From positions 124,001 through 188,000 of the forward strand of contig JAYEGL010000014.1 in assembly GCA_034659015.1 (NCBI GenBank): DNA of 64,000 nt. The letters are read 5' to 3'. The notes beneath the pieces are model-generated. The model did not search any database. It had not been told where the DNA came from and saw nothing but the letters and a program-made list of their open reading frames with translations. This document shows, piece by piece, positions 34,872 to 44,621 of the stretch (position 1 is the stretch's first letter; the number at the start of each line of letters is the position of its first letter). This DNA comes from Maricaulis sp034659015 (GTDB taxonomy: Bacteria; Pseudomonadota; Alphaproteobacteria; Caulobacterales; Maricaulaceae). A program made the position numbers and the translations under genes.

Positions 34872-36292
34872 GTCACGCCCTCCGCCATGCCGACATGATC
34901 CTTGAGCGCTTCGACAATGGTCCGGAAGGCATCGCCGCGCGCCTCGTAGGAGACAAACTGGTCGAAGGACGCCGCCGCCGGCGAGAGCAGCACGACCTCG
35001 CCCGCTCCGCCGTCGGCCCAGGCGTCGCGCGCCGCCATCGCCACGGCGTCCTGCAGCGTGCCGCACTTCGTATAGGGGACGCGGCCGTCGAGTTCTCCGG
35101 CAAAGCGCGCCTCGGCCTCGCCGATCAGATAGGCCCGGGCGATGCGACGGGCGGCGCCCAGGGCCGGCTCCAGCCCGCTCTCCTTGGCCCGCCCGCCGAC
35201 GATCCAGCGGATGCGATCATAGCAGGTCAGCGCCTGGATCGCCGCCTCGGCATTGGTGGCCTTGCTGTCATTGACGAAGCGCACGCCGTTGATGGTGGCG
35301 ACCGTCTCCTGGCGGTGCGGCAGGCCGGGGAAGGTGTAGATCGCCTCGGCGGCGGCACGGGCCGACACGCCAAGCAGGCGCACCACGGCCAGCGCCGCGG
35401 CGACATTCTGTGCATTGTGCCGGCCCGGCAGGGCCGGTGCCCGCGCCAGGTCGACGGCGGGATGGGAGGCGGTATCCAGGGCGTCGTAGACACGGTCGCC
35501 CAGGGCATAGACGCCGCGCGCAAAGACCCGGCCGGCGGAGATCGGCACGACCTGATCCTCGCGCCGCGTCTTGCGCAGGCGCGAGAAGAAGGCCGAGGTG
35601 TCGTTGTCGTCGATGCCGATCACGGCCGAGCCGGACGGCGACTGCATCTCGAACAGGCGCTGCTTGGCGTGGAAATAGCCCTGAAAATCGCCATGCCGGT
35701 CGATATGGTCCGGCGTGATGTTGAGCAGGACGGCGATATCGCAGGCGAGCGTGCGCGTCAGGTCGATCTGGTAGGAGGACAGTTCCAGCACGTAGTGCAT
35801 GCCCGGGCTCGGCGGGTCCTGGGCGAGGATGGCCTCGCCGATATTGCCGCCGACGACCACCTTCCGGCCGGTCTCGCGCAGGATATGGCCGATCAGCGCG
35901 GTCGTGGTCGACTTGCCGTTGGTGCCGGTGATGCCGATCACTTTCGGGCGGCGCTTTTCCGGCAGGTCGGCCAACGCCATGGCGAAGAGTTCGGTATCCC
36001 CGATCACCGGCGCGCCGACGGCGTTGGCCAGCTCCACCATGCGATGCGGTTTGGGGTGGGTCAGCGGAATGCCCGGCGACAGGATGAGGGCGGCGATATC
36101 GCCCCAGTCGCGCCGGTTGAGATCGTCGAGAACCAGGCCCTCGCCGGCCGCACGCTCGCGCGCGGCCTCCGTGTCGTCCCAGCACGACACGTGAGCACCC
36201 CCGGCCGCAAGAGCCTTTGCCGTCGCTATGCCTGTGCGCCCCAATCCGAACACAGCGACACGGCGGCCTTCATATGCATGGATCGGGATCAT
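34868..36292 (-). CDS. murD: UDP-N-acetylmuramoylalanine--D-glutamate ligase
   Basis: A 474-residue Mur ligase adding D-Glu. The N-terminal Rossmann part (VAVFGLGRTGIATAKAL, 13-29), P-loop GITGTNGKSTTTALIGH, LNITPDHIDRH and the C-terminal WIVGGRAKESG and LLSPAAASFDQF are diagnostic. It begins nine bases after mraY. Confidence 0.97.
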   Translation of the reverse strand: MIPIHAYEGRRVAVFGLGRTGIATAKALAAGGAHVSCWDDTEAARERAAGEGLVLDDLNRRDWGDIAALILSPGIPLTHPKPHRMVELANAVGAPVIGDTELFAMALADLPEKRRPKVIGITGTNGKSTTTALIGHILRETGRKVVVGGNIGEAILAQDPPSPGMHYVLELSSYQIDLTRTLACDIAVLLNITPDHIDRHGDFQGYFHAKQRLFEMQSPSGSAVIGIDDNDTSAFFSRLRKTRREDQVVPISAGRVFARGVYALGDRVYDALDTASHPAVDLARAPALPGRHNAQNVAAALAVVRLLGVSARAAAEAIYTFPGLPHRQETVATINGVRFVNDSKATNAEAAIQALTCYDRIRWIVGGRAKESGLEPALGAARRIARAYLIGEAEARFAGELDGRVPYTKCGTLQDAVAMAARDAWADGGAGEVVLLSPAAASFDQFVSYEARGDAFRTIVEALKDHVGMAEGVT

Positions 36293-36301
36293 GAAGGCCC
36301 G

Positions 36302-37405
36302 TTATCTCAGTTTCAGGGTGGCAAGTCCAATCAGCGCCAGCACGACGGCAATGATCCAGAAGCGGATGACGATGGTCGGCTCGGCCCAGCCATGGCGTTC
36401 GAAATGGTGGTGGATGGGCGCCATCTTGAAGACGCGCTTGCCGGTCAGCTTGAAACTGGCGACCTGCACCATCACCGAGACGATCTCCAGCACGAAGAGC
36501 CCGCCCACGATGGCCAGCACGATCTCGTGCTTCACGGCCACGGCGATGGCGCCCAGCGCCCCGCCCAGCGAGAGCGAGCCGGTATCGCCCATGAAGACCA
36601 TGGCCGGCGGCGCATTCCACCAAAGAAAACCCAGCCCGGCGCCCAGCAGGGCCCCGCAGAAGACCAGGAGCTCACCGGTGCCGGCCGTGTAATGAACCTG
36701 CAGGTATTCGGCAAAGTCGACGCGTCCGACGACATAGGCGATGGCGCCGAAGGTCGCCGCTGCGATCATCACCGGCACGATGGCCAGACCGTCCAGCCCG
36801 TCCGTCATGTTGACCGCATTGCCGGCACCGACGATGACGATGCAGCCGAAGACGTAGAAGAGCGGGCCGATATTGATCACCAGATCCTTGAAGAAGGGAA
36901 AGGCGACCGATGTCGTCATGGCGCTGTCCATGCCCAGCCCGCGCGCGGTGGCCGTCGCCCAGACGACCGCGATCAGGGCAATGGCGAATTCCGTGGCCAG
37001 TTTCAGCCGGCCGGAAAAGCCTGCCGTGGATTGCTGGGTGACCTTGAGATAGTCGTCGATGAAACCGATGATGCCGAAACCGGCGGTCACGAAGACGACG
37101 ATCCAGACATAGGCGTTCGACAGGTCGGCCCACAACAGGGTGCCGACCATCACGCCGAGCAGGATCAGGAAGCCGCCCATGGTGGGCGTGCCGGTCTTTT
37201 CCACGACATGGCGCTCGATGCCTTCGGCCCGGATCGGCTGGCCCTTGCCCTGTTTCTTGCGCAGCCAGGCGATCATCGGCTTGCCCAGCAGGAAGGCGAT
37301 CAGCAGCGCCGTCATCAGCGCGCCGCCCGTGCGGAAGGTGATGTAGCGGAACAGGTTGGCCAGCTGGAGATCTTCCGCCAGCGGCGACAGGAGCAAATAG
37401 AGCAT
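36302..37405 (-). CDS. mraY: Phospho-N-acetylmuramoyl-pentapeptide transferase
   Basis: A 367-residue ten-helix inner-membrane enzyme making lipid I from undecaprenyl phosphate. The Mg-binding FIDDYLKV, NMTDGLDGLA and the MAPIHHHFERHGWAE loop are all present. It begins seven bases after the murF stop. Confidence 0.97.
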   Translation of the reverse strand: MLYLLLSPLAEDLQLANLFRYITFRTGGALMTALLIAFLLGKPMIAWLRKKQGKGQPIRAEGIERHVVEKTGTPTMGGFLILLGVMVGTLLWADLSNAYVWIVVFVTAGFGIIGFIDDYLKVTQQSTAGFSGRLKLATEFAIALIAVVWATATARGLGMDSAMTTSVAFPFFKDLVINIGPLFYVFGCIVIVGAGNAVNMTDGLDGLAIVPVMIAAATFGAIAYVVGRVDFAEYLQVHYTAGTGELLVFCGALLGAGLGFLWWNAPPAMVFMGDTGSLSLGGALGAIAVAVKHEIVLAIVGGLFVLEIVSVMVQVASFKLTGKRVFKMAPIHHHFERHGWAEPTIVIRFWIIAVVLALIGLATLKLR

Positions 37406-37412
37406 ATGCGGG

Positions 37413-38825
37413 TCAGGCCTCCGTCAATCCGAGCGCGGAACCGTCGGCCAGATATGCGGCAATCCTGTGGAGGCCGGAGGCGTTGGATCCCTTCACCAGA
37501 ACCACATCCCCCGGCCGGATTGCCGACTTGATCAGATCAAGCCCCTCGTCCGCGGTCGCCGCATAGCCTGCGCGGCGGGTCTCCGGCAAGGCGTCGTGCA
37601 GGCTGCGCATGCGGCTGCCGCACGCATAGACCCTGTCGACGCCGGCCTCGGCGAGCGGTTCGGCGAGGGCCGCATGAAGCGCAGCTTCGTCCGGCCCCAG
37701 TTCCAGCATGTCTCCCAGAACCGCGATCCGGCGCCCGCCCTCGCCGGGGCGTGCGGCGCCGAGCGCCGAGATCGCGGCTGCCATGGAGACGGGATTGGCG
37801 TTGTAGGCATCGTCGAGCAGGGTGAATTGCCCGCCCGCAGGATGATCGACCGTCAGGGCGCGCCCGCGTCCGGCCCCGGCTTCCAGCCCGGCCAGAGCAT
37901 CGGCGACATCTTCGGCATCCAGACCCGCCCCGGCGCAGGCGGCGAAGATGGCCGCGATATTCCAGGCCCAGTGCATGCCCGACGCCTTGATGCTGAAAGG
38001 CGTCCGCATGCCCAGCACATTGATGATGCCGCGCGATCCGTGGAGCCCGGTCTCGAATTCCTCGATGCGGATGGCAGCGTCGCTGGAGGCGCCGAAATCG
38101 AGCATGAAGGCTGCGCCGGAATGACGAGCGTGACGGGCGAGACGTTCCGCCTGGGGATCGTCGGCCGGATAGATGGCCACGCCGTCGGTTTCCAGGCCCT
38201 CGTAGATTTCAGACTTGGCGTCGGCGATCGCCTCGATCGTGCCGAGATTTTCCAGGTGCGCCGGTGCGATGCGCGTGATCATGGCGACCTGCGGCCGCAC
38301 GAGGGAAGACAGGTCACGGATCTCGCCGGCATGGTTCATGCCCAGCTCGAACACGGCGCGCTGCGTCTCGCGCGGCATGCGCGCCAGGGTCAGCGGCACG
38401 CCCCAGTGATTGTTGTAGGACTTCACGCTCCAGTGCGCCGGACCGGCCGCACGGAAGACCGCCGCCAGCGCTTCCTTCACCGACGTCTTGCCGACACTGC
38501 CGGTGACCGCGACGCGAATGGCGTCGCTGCGCTCGCGCGCCGCCTCGCCCAGGCTGCGCAACGCGCCCAGCGTATCCTTGACCTGCAGCGCCGGCTCCAG
38601 GCCCAGATCGCCGCGCGAGATCAGACAGGCCGCAGCCCCCGCTTCCAGGGCGGCGGCGGCATAGTCGTGCCCGTCGCGCTCGTCGGTGAGCGCCACGAAG
38701 AGATCGCCCGGCTTTAGGGTCCGGCTGTCGATCGACACACCGGAACAGGTCCAGCCGGTGTCGCCGAGCAGCATGCCGCCGGTTGCGGCCATGGCCTGCC
38801 GGGCCGTCCAGAGCGGTTCAGACAT
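37413..38825 (-). CDS. murF: UDP-MurNAc-tripeptide--D-Ala-D-Ala ligase
   Basis: A 470-residue Mur ligase adding the dipeptide made by Ddl. VSIDSRTLKPGDLFVAL (30-46) is the N-terminal domain, GSVGKTSVKEAL the P-loop, FELGMNHAGEI the Mg/substrate region and DDAYNANPVSM the ribose-binding stretch. ATG at 38825 has GGGAGG six bases upstream and overlaps murE by eight bases (ATGTCTGA). Confidence 0.97.
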   Translation of the reverse strand: MSEPLWTARQAMAATGGMLLGDTGWTCSGVSIDSRTLKPGDLFVALTDERDGHDYAAAALEAGAAACLISRGDLGLEPALQVKDTLGALRSLGEAARERSDAIRVAVTGSVGKTSVKEALAAVFRAAGPAHWSVKSYNNHWGVPLTLARMPRETQRAVFELGMNHAGEIRDLSSLVRPQVAMITRIAPAHLENLGTIEAIADAKSEIYEGLETDGVAIYPADDPQAERLARHARHSGAAFMLDFGASSDAAIRIEEFETGLHGSRGIINVLGMRTPFSIKASGMHWAWNIAAIFAACAGAGLDAEDVADALAGLEAGAGRGRALTVDHPAGGQFTLLDDAYNANPVSMAAAISALGAARPGEGGRRIAVLGDMLELGPDEAALHAALAEPLAEAGVDRVYACGSRMRSLHDALPETRRAGYAATADEGLDLIKSAIRPGDVVLVKGSNASGLHRIAAYLADGSALGLTEA

Positions 38826-40272
38826 GAGCGGCCTCCCTTTCGCCCAGGGCCTTGCGGGCCTCCTCGCGATCGTCGAAAGGCAGCGTCGTGTCGCCCACGA
38901 TCTGCCCGGTCTCGTGTCCCTTGCCCGCAATCAGCAGGCAGTCGCCGGCCTCCAGCATGGTGACGCCGTGGCGGATGGCAGCGCTGCGCTCGCCGATCTC
39001 CTCGGCCCCGGGGCAGCCCTTGAGGACCGCCGCGCGGATCGCGGCCGGGTCCTCCGATCTCGGATTGTCGTCGGTGACGATGACGTGGTCGGCCTGGCTG
39101 GCCGCGATGGCCCCCATCTTCTGGCGCTTGGACGGGTCGCGGTCGCCCCCGCAGCCGAAGACGACGATCACCCGGCCCCGGGTGTGCGGGCGTGCGGCCC
39201 GCAGAAGCTTGTCCAGACCGTCCGGCGTGTGGGCGTAGTCGACCAGAACCGGCGCCGCATCGCGCGTTTCGCCGACCTTCTCCAGCCGCCCGGGCACGCC
39301 ATCCAGCTGGCCCAGCGTCCCGAGCACGACCGGCATCGCCACGCCGTCGCCCAGCGCGATGGCTGCCGCGCACAGCGCGTTGAGGATCTGGAATTCGCCG
39401 ACGAGCGGGATTTCCAGATGATGGTCCTCGCCCTTCCAGGCGAAACTCACATCCTGGCTGGCCGGGCGCGGTGTGATCTCGCGGATCGAGAGGTCCTCGC
39501 CGCGCCAGCCGATGGTCAGGGTATCGAGGCCGCGTGTGCGGGCGGTTTCGGCCATGCGCCGTCCCCACTCGCTATCGACATTGATCACGGCGCGCCCGTC
39601 CGCTGCGACCCGCTGCGAGAACAGCAATTCCTTGGATGCGAAATAGTCGGCGAAATCGGGATGATAATCCAGGTGATCCTGGGTCAGGTTGGTGAAGGCG
39701 CCGACCGAGACACGCACGCCGTCCATGCGGTGCTGCTTCAGACCGTGGCTGGACGCCTCCATCGCCAGATGGGTCACGCCCTCGCCCGCCAGCGCGTCGA
39801 GCGCGCGATGCAGGGCGACCGCGTCCGGCGTGGTGTAGCCGGTCACTTCCCGGTCGGCGCCGCGGGTCACGCCCAGCGTGCCCAGACAGGCCGCGTCATG
39901 ACCGACCGCGGCCCAGATCTGGCGCAGGAATTCCACGGTGGAACTCTTGCCGTTCGTGCCTGTGATGGCGACGACATGGTCCGGCTGGCGCGGATAGAAG
40001 CGCGCCGCGAGCTCGGCCAGCACGGCGGCCGGCTCGTCGGTCACCAGCACGGGAATGTCGAGACCTTCCAGGGCGATATCGGTGAGGATCACCGACGCCC
40101 CCCGGGACATCGCCTGGGGGATGAAGTGCCGTCCGTGCGCCTTCACGCCCGGCAGGGCGGCGAACAGGAAGCCCGGCTCGACCTTGCGGCTGTCCAGCGT
40201 CAGGCCGCGCACCTCGATGGCGCCATCCTCGGGCGCGAATTCATCGTCGGGCATCAGCTCGGCCAGTTTCAC
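38818..40272 (-). CDS. murE: UDP-MurNAc-L-Ala-D-Glu--meso-diaminopimelate ligase
   Basis: A 484-residue Mur ligase adding the third stem residue. LTLDSRKVEPGFLFAALPG (25-43), P-loop GTNGKSSTVEF and FGCGGDRDPSKRQKMG are present. The specificity motif DNPR (TDDNPRSEDP) indicates meso-diaminopimelate rather than lysine. GTG start overlaps the ftsI stop (GTGA). Confidence 0.96.
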   Translation of the reverse strand: MKLAELMPDDEFAPEDGAIEVRGLTLDSRKVEPGFLFAALPGVKAHGRHFIPQAMSRGASVILTDIALEGLDIPVLVTDEPAAVLAELAARFYPRQPDHVVAITGTNGKSSTVEFLRQIWAAVGHDAACLGTLGVTRGADREVTGYTTPDAVALHRALDALAGEGVTHLAMEASSHGLKQHRMDGVRVSVGAFTNLTQDHLDYHPDFADYFASKELLFSQRVAADGRAVINVDSEWGRRMAETARTRGLDTLTIGWRGEDLSIREITPRPASQDVSFAWKGEDHHLEIPLVGEFQILNALCAAAIALGDGVAMPVVLGTLGQLDGVPGRLEKVGETRDAAPVLVDYAHTPDGLDKLLRAARPHTRGRVIVVFGCGGDRDPSKRQKMGAIAASQADHVIVTDDNPRSEDPAAIRAAVLKGCPGAEEIGERSAAIRHGVTMLEAGDCLLIAGKGHETGQIVGDTTLPFDDREEARKALGEREAAHV

Positions 40273-42026
40273 GGGATCATCTCCGGCATGAGGGCGGCGC
40301 GGATCAGCGCCGCGCGTTCGCCGTGATCGGCTTCGGCGCGCTCCACGCCGAGAATGGGGGCGATCCGGGAGACGATGTCGCCGACCGCTGGCGCAGCGGT
40401 CCATCCGCCGGTGGCGTAGCCATAGGTCGATTCATTGCCGTGTGGCTCGTCCAGCAACACAAGAACTGCATATTGCGGATCGTCCGACGGGAAGACGGCG
40501 GAGAAGGACGAGATCAGCCGGTTCCGGTCATAGCCGCCGCGCGAGGGTTTTTCCGCCGTGCCGGTCTTGCCGGCCACGCGGTAGCCGATCGCTTCGGCAT
40601 AGCCGCCTGTCCCCTCGGTGACGTTCTCGCGCATCAGGTCGATCACCGCGCGCGCGGCCTCGGACGACATCACGCGCTCGCCGACGATCGTCTCGTCGGC
40701 GGCGACGGGCAGCAGGGTCGGCGGCACGTAGACACCGTCATTGGCGATGGCCGCAAAGGCCGCGATGGTCGCAATCGGGCTGACGGCGAGACCGTGCCCG
40801 TAGGAGATGGTTGCCGTCTCGGTCGGACCCCATTGCCGCGGCAGCAGCGGGTCGGCGCTTTCGGCCAGCTCGATGGGCGCGCGCTCCAGCAGGCGCAGAT
40901 CGCCCAGAAAGCCGCGCTGCGTGTCGGCACCGGCCTCAAGCGCGATCAGGCTGGAGCCGATATTGGACGAATGGGTGAAGATCTCCGACAGGGTAAGCCG
41001 GCGGTTTTCCGCATGGTAGTCGTGGATGGTATGCCCGCCGATCTCCAGCGGGTTGGAGGCGTCATAGCCGCTTTCCAGCGTTGCCGTTCCGTTTTCCAGC
41101 GCCATGGCGACCGTGAAGGCCTTGAAGGTCGAGCCCATCTCGTAGACCGACTGTGCGGCTCGATTGAGGCGGCCGCCGGCATCGGCGTCGGCTGGACGGT
41201 TGGGATCGAAATCCGGCAGGGAGACCAAGGAAAGGATCTCGCCGGTGCCGACATTCATCACCACGCCGACGGCGGCCTCGGCCTCGAAGTCGGCCATGGT
41301 GGAACGCAGCACTTCGTCGACATGGAATTGCACGGACATGTCGATGGACAGGGCGACCGGACGGCCATCGCCGGACAGCAGCGCGCTGTCGAAGGCCCGC
41401 TCGGCACCGGCCAGCCCCGCCATGTCGCGGTCGGTATAGCCGACAATATGCGAGGCCAGCCGCCCGCGCGGATAAACCCGGCGCGGCTCCATCCGGAAGC
41501 CCAGCCCCGGCAGACCCAGAGAAAACACGGCCTGGCGCTGGCGCGGCGTTAGATTGCGGCGCACCCAGACGAAACGGCCGCGCCCGCCCAGCTCCTCGGT
41601 CAGCGCGTCGACATCGACATCCGGCAGCACGGTGGCGAGCGCCTCGGCCGTCTCGCGCGCATCCCAGACCAGGCTGGGATCGGCGTAAAGAGAGTGGGTC
41701 TGCAGCGTCGTCGCCAGCACCTGGCCGGTCCGGTCGAACAGATCGCCGCGGGTTTCCGCGTGCGCCGTCTGGCGCGCCACCGGCGCCGCATTGGCCGGCC
41801 CCATGACGGCGATATCCACCGCCCGGCCCACCAGCAGCAGGAAACCCAGCGCCAGGCTCATCCCCATGATGCGCAAGCGCGAACGCGCCGCATCCAGCGC
41901 CTTCGTCTCGTCGCTCTCGATACGCAGGAGGCGGGACATGTCGGCCGGCGCAGCCTCGGCCAGGGGCGGCAGCGCGACGCTGCGCGACTTGGCGGAGACC
42001 TGTCTGCGGAACGGCCAGAGGCGCAT
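40269..42026 (-). CDS. ftsI: Septal transpeptidase FtsI (PBP3)
   Basis: A 585-residue class B penicillin-binding protein that cross-links septal peptidoglycan. One membrane anchor lies at about 55-75, the pedestal domain from about 90 (ETRGDLFDRTGQVLA), and the transpeptidase motifs are STFK (299-302), SSN (353-355) and KTGT (487-490). ATG shares one base with the ftsL stop (TGATG). Confidence 0.97.
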   Translation of the reverse strand: MRLWPFRRQVSAKSRSVALPPLAEAAPADMSRLLRIESDETKALDAARSRLRIMGMSLALGFLLLVGRAVDIAVMGPANAAPVARQTAHAETRGDLFDRTGQVLATTLQTHSLYADPSLVWDARETAEALATVLPDVDVDALTEELGGRGRFVWVRRNLTPRQRQAVFSLGLPGLGFRMEPRRVYPRGRLASHIVGYTDRDMAGLAGAERAFDSALLSGDGRPVALSIDMSVQFHVDEVLRSTMADFEAEAAVGVVMNVGTGEILSLVSLPDFDPNRPADADAGGRLNRAAQSVYEMGSTFKAFTVAMALENGTATLESGYDASNPLEIGGHTIHDYHAENRRLTLSEIFTHSSNIGSSLIALEAGADTQRGFLGDLRLLERAPIELAESADPLLPRQWGPTETATISYGHGLAVSPIATIAAFAAIANDGVYVPPTLLPVAADETIVGERVMSSEAARAVIDLMRENVTEGTGGYAEAIGYRVAGKTGTAEKPSRGGYDRNRLISSFSAVFPSDDPQYAVLVLLDEPHGNESTYGYATGGWTAAPAVGDIVSRIAPILGVERAEADHGERAALIRAALMPEMIP

Positions 42027-42412
42027 CAGTCAGGCCCTCCGACTTCACGCGGCTCGGCCAGGGCGTACCCGTCGACGCGCTCCTCGCGCACGACACGGCT
42101 GTCCGGACGCAAGCCCGCGTCGCGCGCGCCGGTATCGGCGAGCAGCGGCAGGTCGCTCAACTCGACCTCGCGGGTCGGATCGAGCGGTTCGAAGCCCAGA
42201 TAGCGGCGCGCCAGGGCGCGCAGGCGCTCGGGGTCTTCCAGATGGGCGATCTCGACATTGAGCACGTTGATCTGGCGCCGCTCCTCGGCCAGCTGGGACT
42301 GGATGTTCTCGAGCCGCTCCTGGGAGCTCTTCGCCTCGGCCTTGGCGATATAGAGCGCCACCGCCAGCGCCGCGGCGACGACAAACGCGATCGCATTCAG
42401 CGTGCGGATCAT
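42026..42412 (-). CDS. ftsL: Cell division protein FtsL
   Basis: A 128-residue bitopic protein with one N-terminal membrane helix (about 7-24) and a periplasmic coiled coil (ERLENIQSQLAEERRQINVLN) followed by an LEDPERLRAL-RRYLG segment. The sequence is weakly conserved, but these features and its place between rsmH and ftsI identify it. It pairs with an FtsB partner encoded elsewhere. ATG overlaps the rsmH stop (ATGA). Confidence 0.88.
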   Translation of the reverse strand: MIRTLNAIAFVVAAALAVALYIAKAEAKSSQERLENIQSQLAEERRQINVLNVEIAHLEDPERLRALARRYLGFEPLDPTREVELSDLPLLADTGARDAGLRPDSRVVREERVDGYALAEPREVGGPD

Positions 42413-43413
42413 AGCGCGGCCTCCAAACGAGCAAGCGACACAACACTTCGATAAAGCTCCGGACCGTCAGTGACGGCGGGAGCCTCGGTACGGATCGCGG
42501 CGCGCAGCTTGGCCGAGCGGGCCCGCGTATTGGCCGCCGCCTCCTGCGCACTGGCCTCGACAGCCTTGCGGTGCAGCAGCCGGAAACTGGGCTCGGGACC
42601 CGCATCGACGACCGGCGCGTGACGCGAACCGCCGCCTCCTGCCAGCCCGGCCCGGGCCCGCAGGAAGGTCTTAACCATGCGATCCTCCAGTGAATGGAAG
42701 GTAACCACGACGAGCCGCCCGAGCGGCGCGAGCAGCCGCTCGGCCGCCTCCAGCGCGCGGGCCAGTTCGCCCAGCTCGTCATTGACGAAAATCCGCAAGG
42801 CCTGGAAGACGCGCGTGGCCGGGTGAATTTTCGAATGTTTTCCGCCGGTTGCGCGCGAGACGATATCCGCGAGCCGATCCGTTGTCTCGATCGGCCCCTC
42901 CTCGCGGGCGGTAATCAGATATTTCGCGACACGGCGCGAACGGCGCTCCTCGCCGTATACATAAAATATGTCTGCCAACTCCTGCTCGGACAGCAGATTG
43001 ACGGCATCGGCCGCGGTCGGCCCGTCGCCGGCCATGCGCATGTCCAGCGGGCCGGGCTTCTGGAAGGAAAAGCCGCGCTCGGCCTGGTCGATCTGCATGG
43101 AGGAGACGCCGATATCCAGCACGATGCCGTCGACATGCTCGCCGCCATTGCTGCGCACCACCTCTTCCATCGCGGAGAAGGGCGCTTCCACGAAGACGAA
43201 ACGGCCGGGGGCCGCCTGCTTGAGATGCTCGGCAGCCGGGCGAACGGACGGGTCGCGATCGATCCCGATCAGACGGCAATCGGCCGCGGAGAGGATGGCG
43301 CGTGAATAGCCGCCTGCGCCGAACGTGCCGTCGATATAGAGGGCGCCGTCGCGCGGCTCGAGCGCGTGCAGCACCTCGTCCAGCATCACGGGCACATGAG
43401 ACGCACCGGTCAT
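42409..43413 (-). CDS. rsmH: 16S rRNA (cytosine1402-N4)-methyltransferase
   Basis: A 334-residue SAM-dependent enzyme (MraW) modifying the ribosomal P-site. SHVPVMLDEVLHAL (5-18), YIDGTFGAGGYSRAIL, VLDIGVSSMQID and the C-terminal FHSLEDRMVKTFLR are family signatures. It overlaps the mraZ stop (ATGA). Confidence 0.96.
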   Translation of the reverse strand: MTGASHVPVMLDEVLHALEPRDGALYIDGTFGAGGYSRAILSAADCRLIGIDRDPSVRPAAEHLKQAAPGRFVFVEAPFSAMEEVVRSNGGEHVDGIVLDIGVSSMQIDQAERGFSFQKPGPLDMRMAGDGPTAADAVNLLSEQELADIFYVYGEERRSRRVAKYLITAREEGPIETTDRLADIVSRATGGKHSKIHPATRVFQALRIFVNDELGELARALEAAERLLAPLGRLVVVTFHSLEDRMVKTFLRARAGLAGGGGSRHAPVVDAGPEPSFRLLHRKAVEASAQEAAANTRARSAKLRAAIRTEAPAVTDGPELYRSVVSLARLEAAL

Positions 43414-43871
43414 GATCCGCCTCCCTGGCGCGGCGGCAGGCGCAGCGACTTCTTGTTGTCGCGCGCGAAGCTGCGGGCGTTTTTCTTGCGCTCGGCGAGC
43501 CGGTCCGGATTCCAGATCTCGAAACGCGAGCCCAGGCCGACGAAGGCTGCCTTGCCGTCGAGGCCGGCGTGCTCGATCAGGTCCCGGGGAAGGGTGACAC
43601 GGCCGGTGCCGTCGAAGGCCAGGCCGCGGGTGTCGCCGAAAATGGTCTGCTCGAAGGCGGCGCGGGCGTCGTCATAGGGGTCCATCTCCTCGAGCAGGTC
43701 CAGATAGCGGTCGAGCAGGGCCTGCCCGCCGCCTTCCAGATACCCGCCCTCGAAAGACGGCCACACATAGATTTTCTCTTCGGGATCGTTCTTGACGACC
43801 GCGCGGAAACCCGCCGGCACGGAAACCCGTCCCTTTGCGTCCACACCATTGATCGTCGTCGACAGAAACAC
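43410..43871 (-). CDS. mraZ: Transcriptional regulator MraZ
   Basis: A 153-residue protein with two AbrB-like swapped-hairpin domains, DAKGRVSVPAGFR (11-23) and DGTGRVTLPRDLI (about 87-99). MraZ rings bind tandem repeats in the dcw promoter and repress the operon in E. coli. ATG at 43871 is the first gene of the cluster, and four 10-base repeats lie 39-78 bases upstream. Confidence 0.95.
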   Translation of the reverse strand: MFLSTTINGVDAKGRVSVPAGFRAVVKNDPEEKIYVWPSFEGGYLEGGGQALLDRYLDLLEEMDPYDDARAAFEQTIFGDTRGLAFDGTGRVTLPRDLIEHAGLDGKAAFVGLGSRFEIWNPDRLAERKKNARSFARDNKKSLRLPPRQGGGS

Positions 43872-43909
43872 GTTCGAGATACCCCCTGCCCCATGCGGAC
43901 CGGTCTCAC

Positions 43910-43954
43910 ATGGTTAACTATGGGATAACATGGGTTCAGATGGGAAACAATGAC
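43910..43954. promoter_or_regulatory. mraZ promoter: 10-base MraZ-type repeats and near-consensus CtrA box
   Basis: ATGG begins at 43910, 43920, 43930 and 43940, with a degenerate fifth (ATGA) at 43950: an exact 10-base period, matching the TGGGN-N5 repeats known for MraZ, here on the plus strand. The first two repeats overlap TTAT-N7-TTAACCAT on the minus strand (43910-43928), one mismatch from a CtrA box. A further ATGGATTAAC lies at 43971. The rest of the gap up to rnpB (about 43985-44200) shows nothing else I can call. Confidence 0.75.
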
Positions 43955-44200
43955 GAAAGGGTCGTTTCACATGGATTAACGCGCCCTTCGAAGTATTCGC
44001 GCGGTGGAAAATCAAGAACAGAGGCGGAACATTAAGTTAATATCCACAGCCCCTGGCCGCGCGAGACGGGCCAAGTCCGGTCAAACGCGCAATCGGTTCG
44101 ATTTTTTCCGGAATGGAACAAGCAGTCTCGCGACGCGACGAAACGCAGCGATCCGGCGGGCATGGCGCCGCGCCTTCGGGTATTCGTGCGGGAATGGAAA

Positions 44201-44596
<396 letters not shown>

Positions 44597-44621
44597 TAGA
44601 TCGGGCATGCCGCCCGGCCCG

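Noticed and set aside
43910..43954. Regular 10-base repeats as a possible CRISPR or satellite.
   Set aside because: The unit is far too short for CRISPR, and position before mraZ plus the TGG core identifies MraZ operators.
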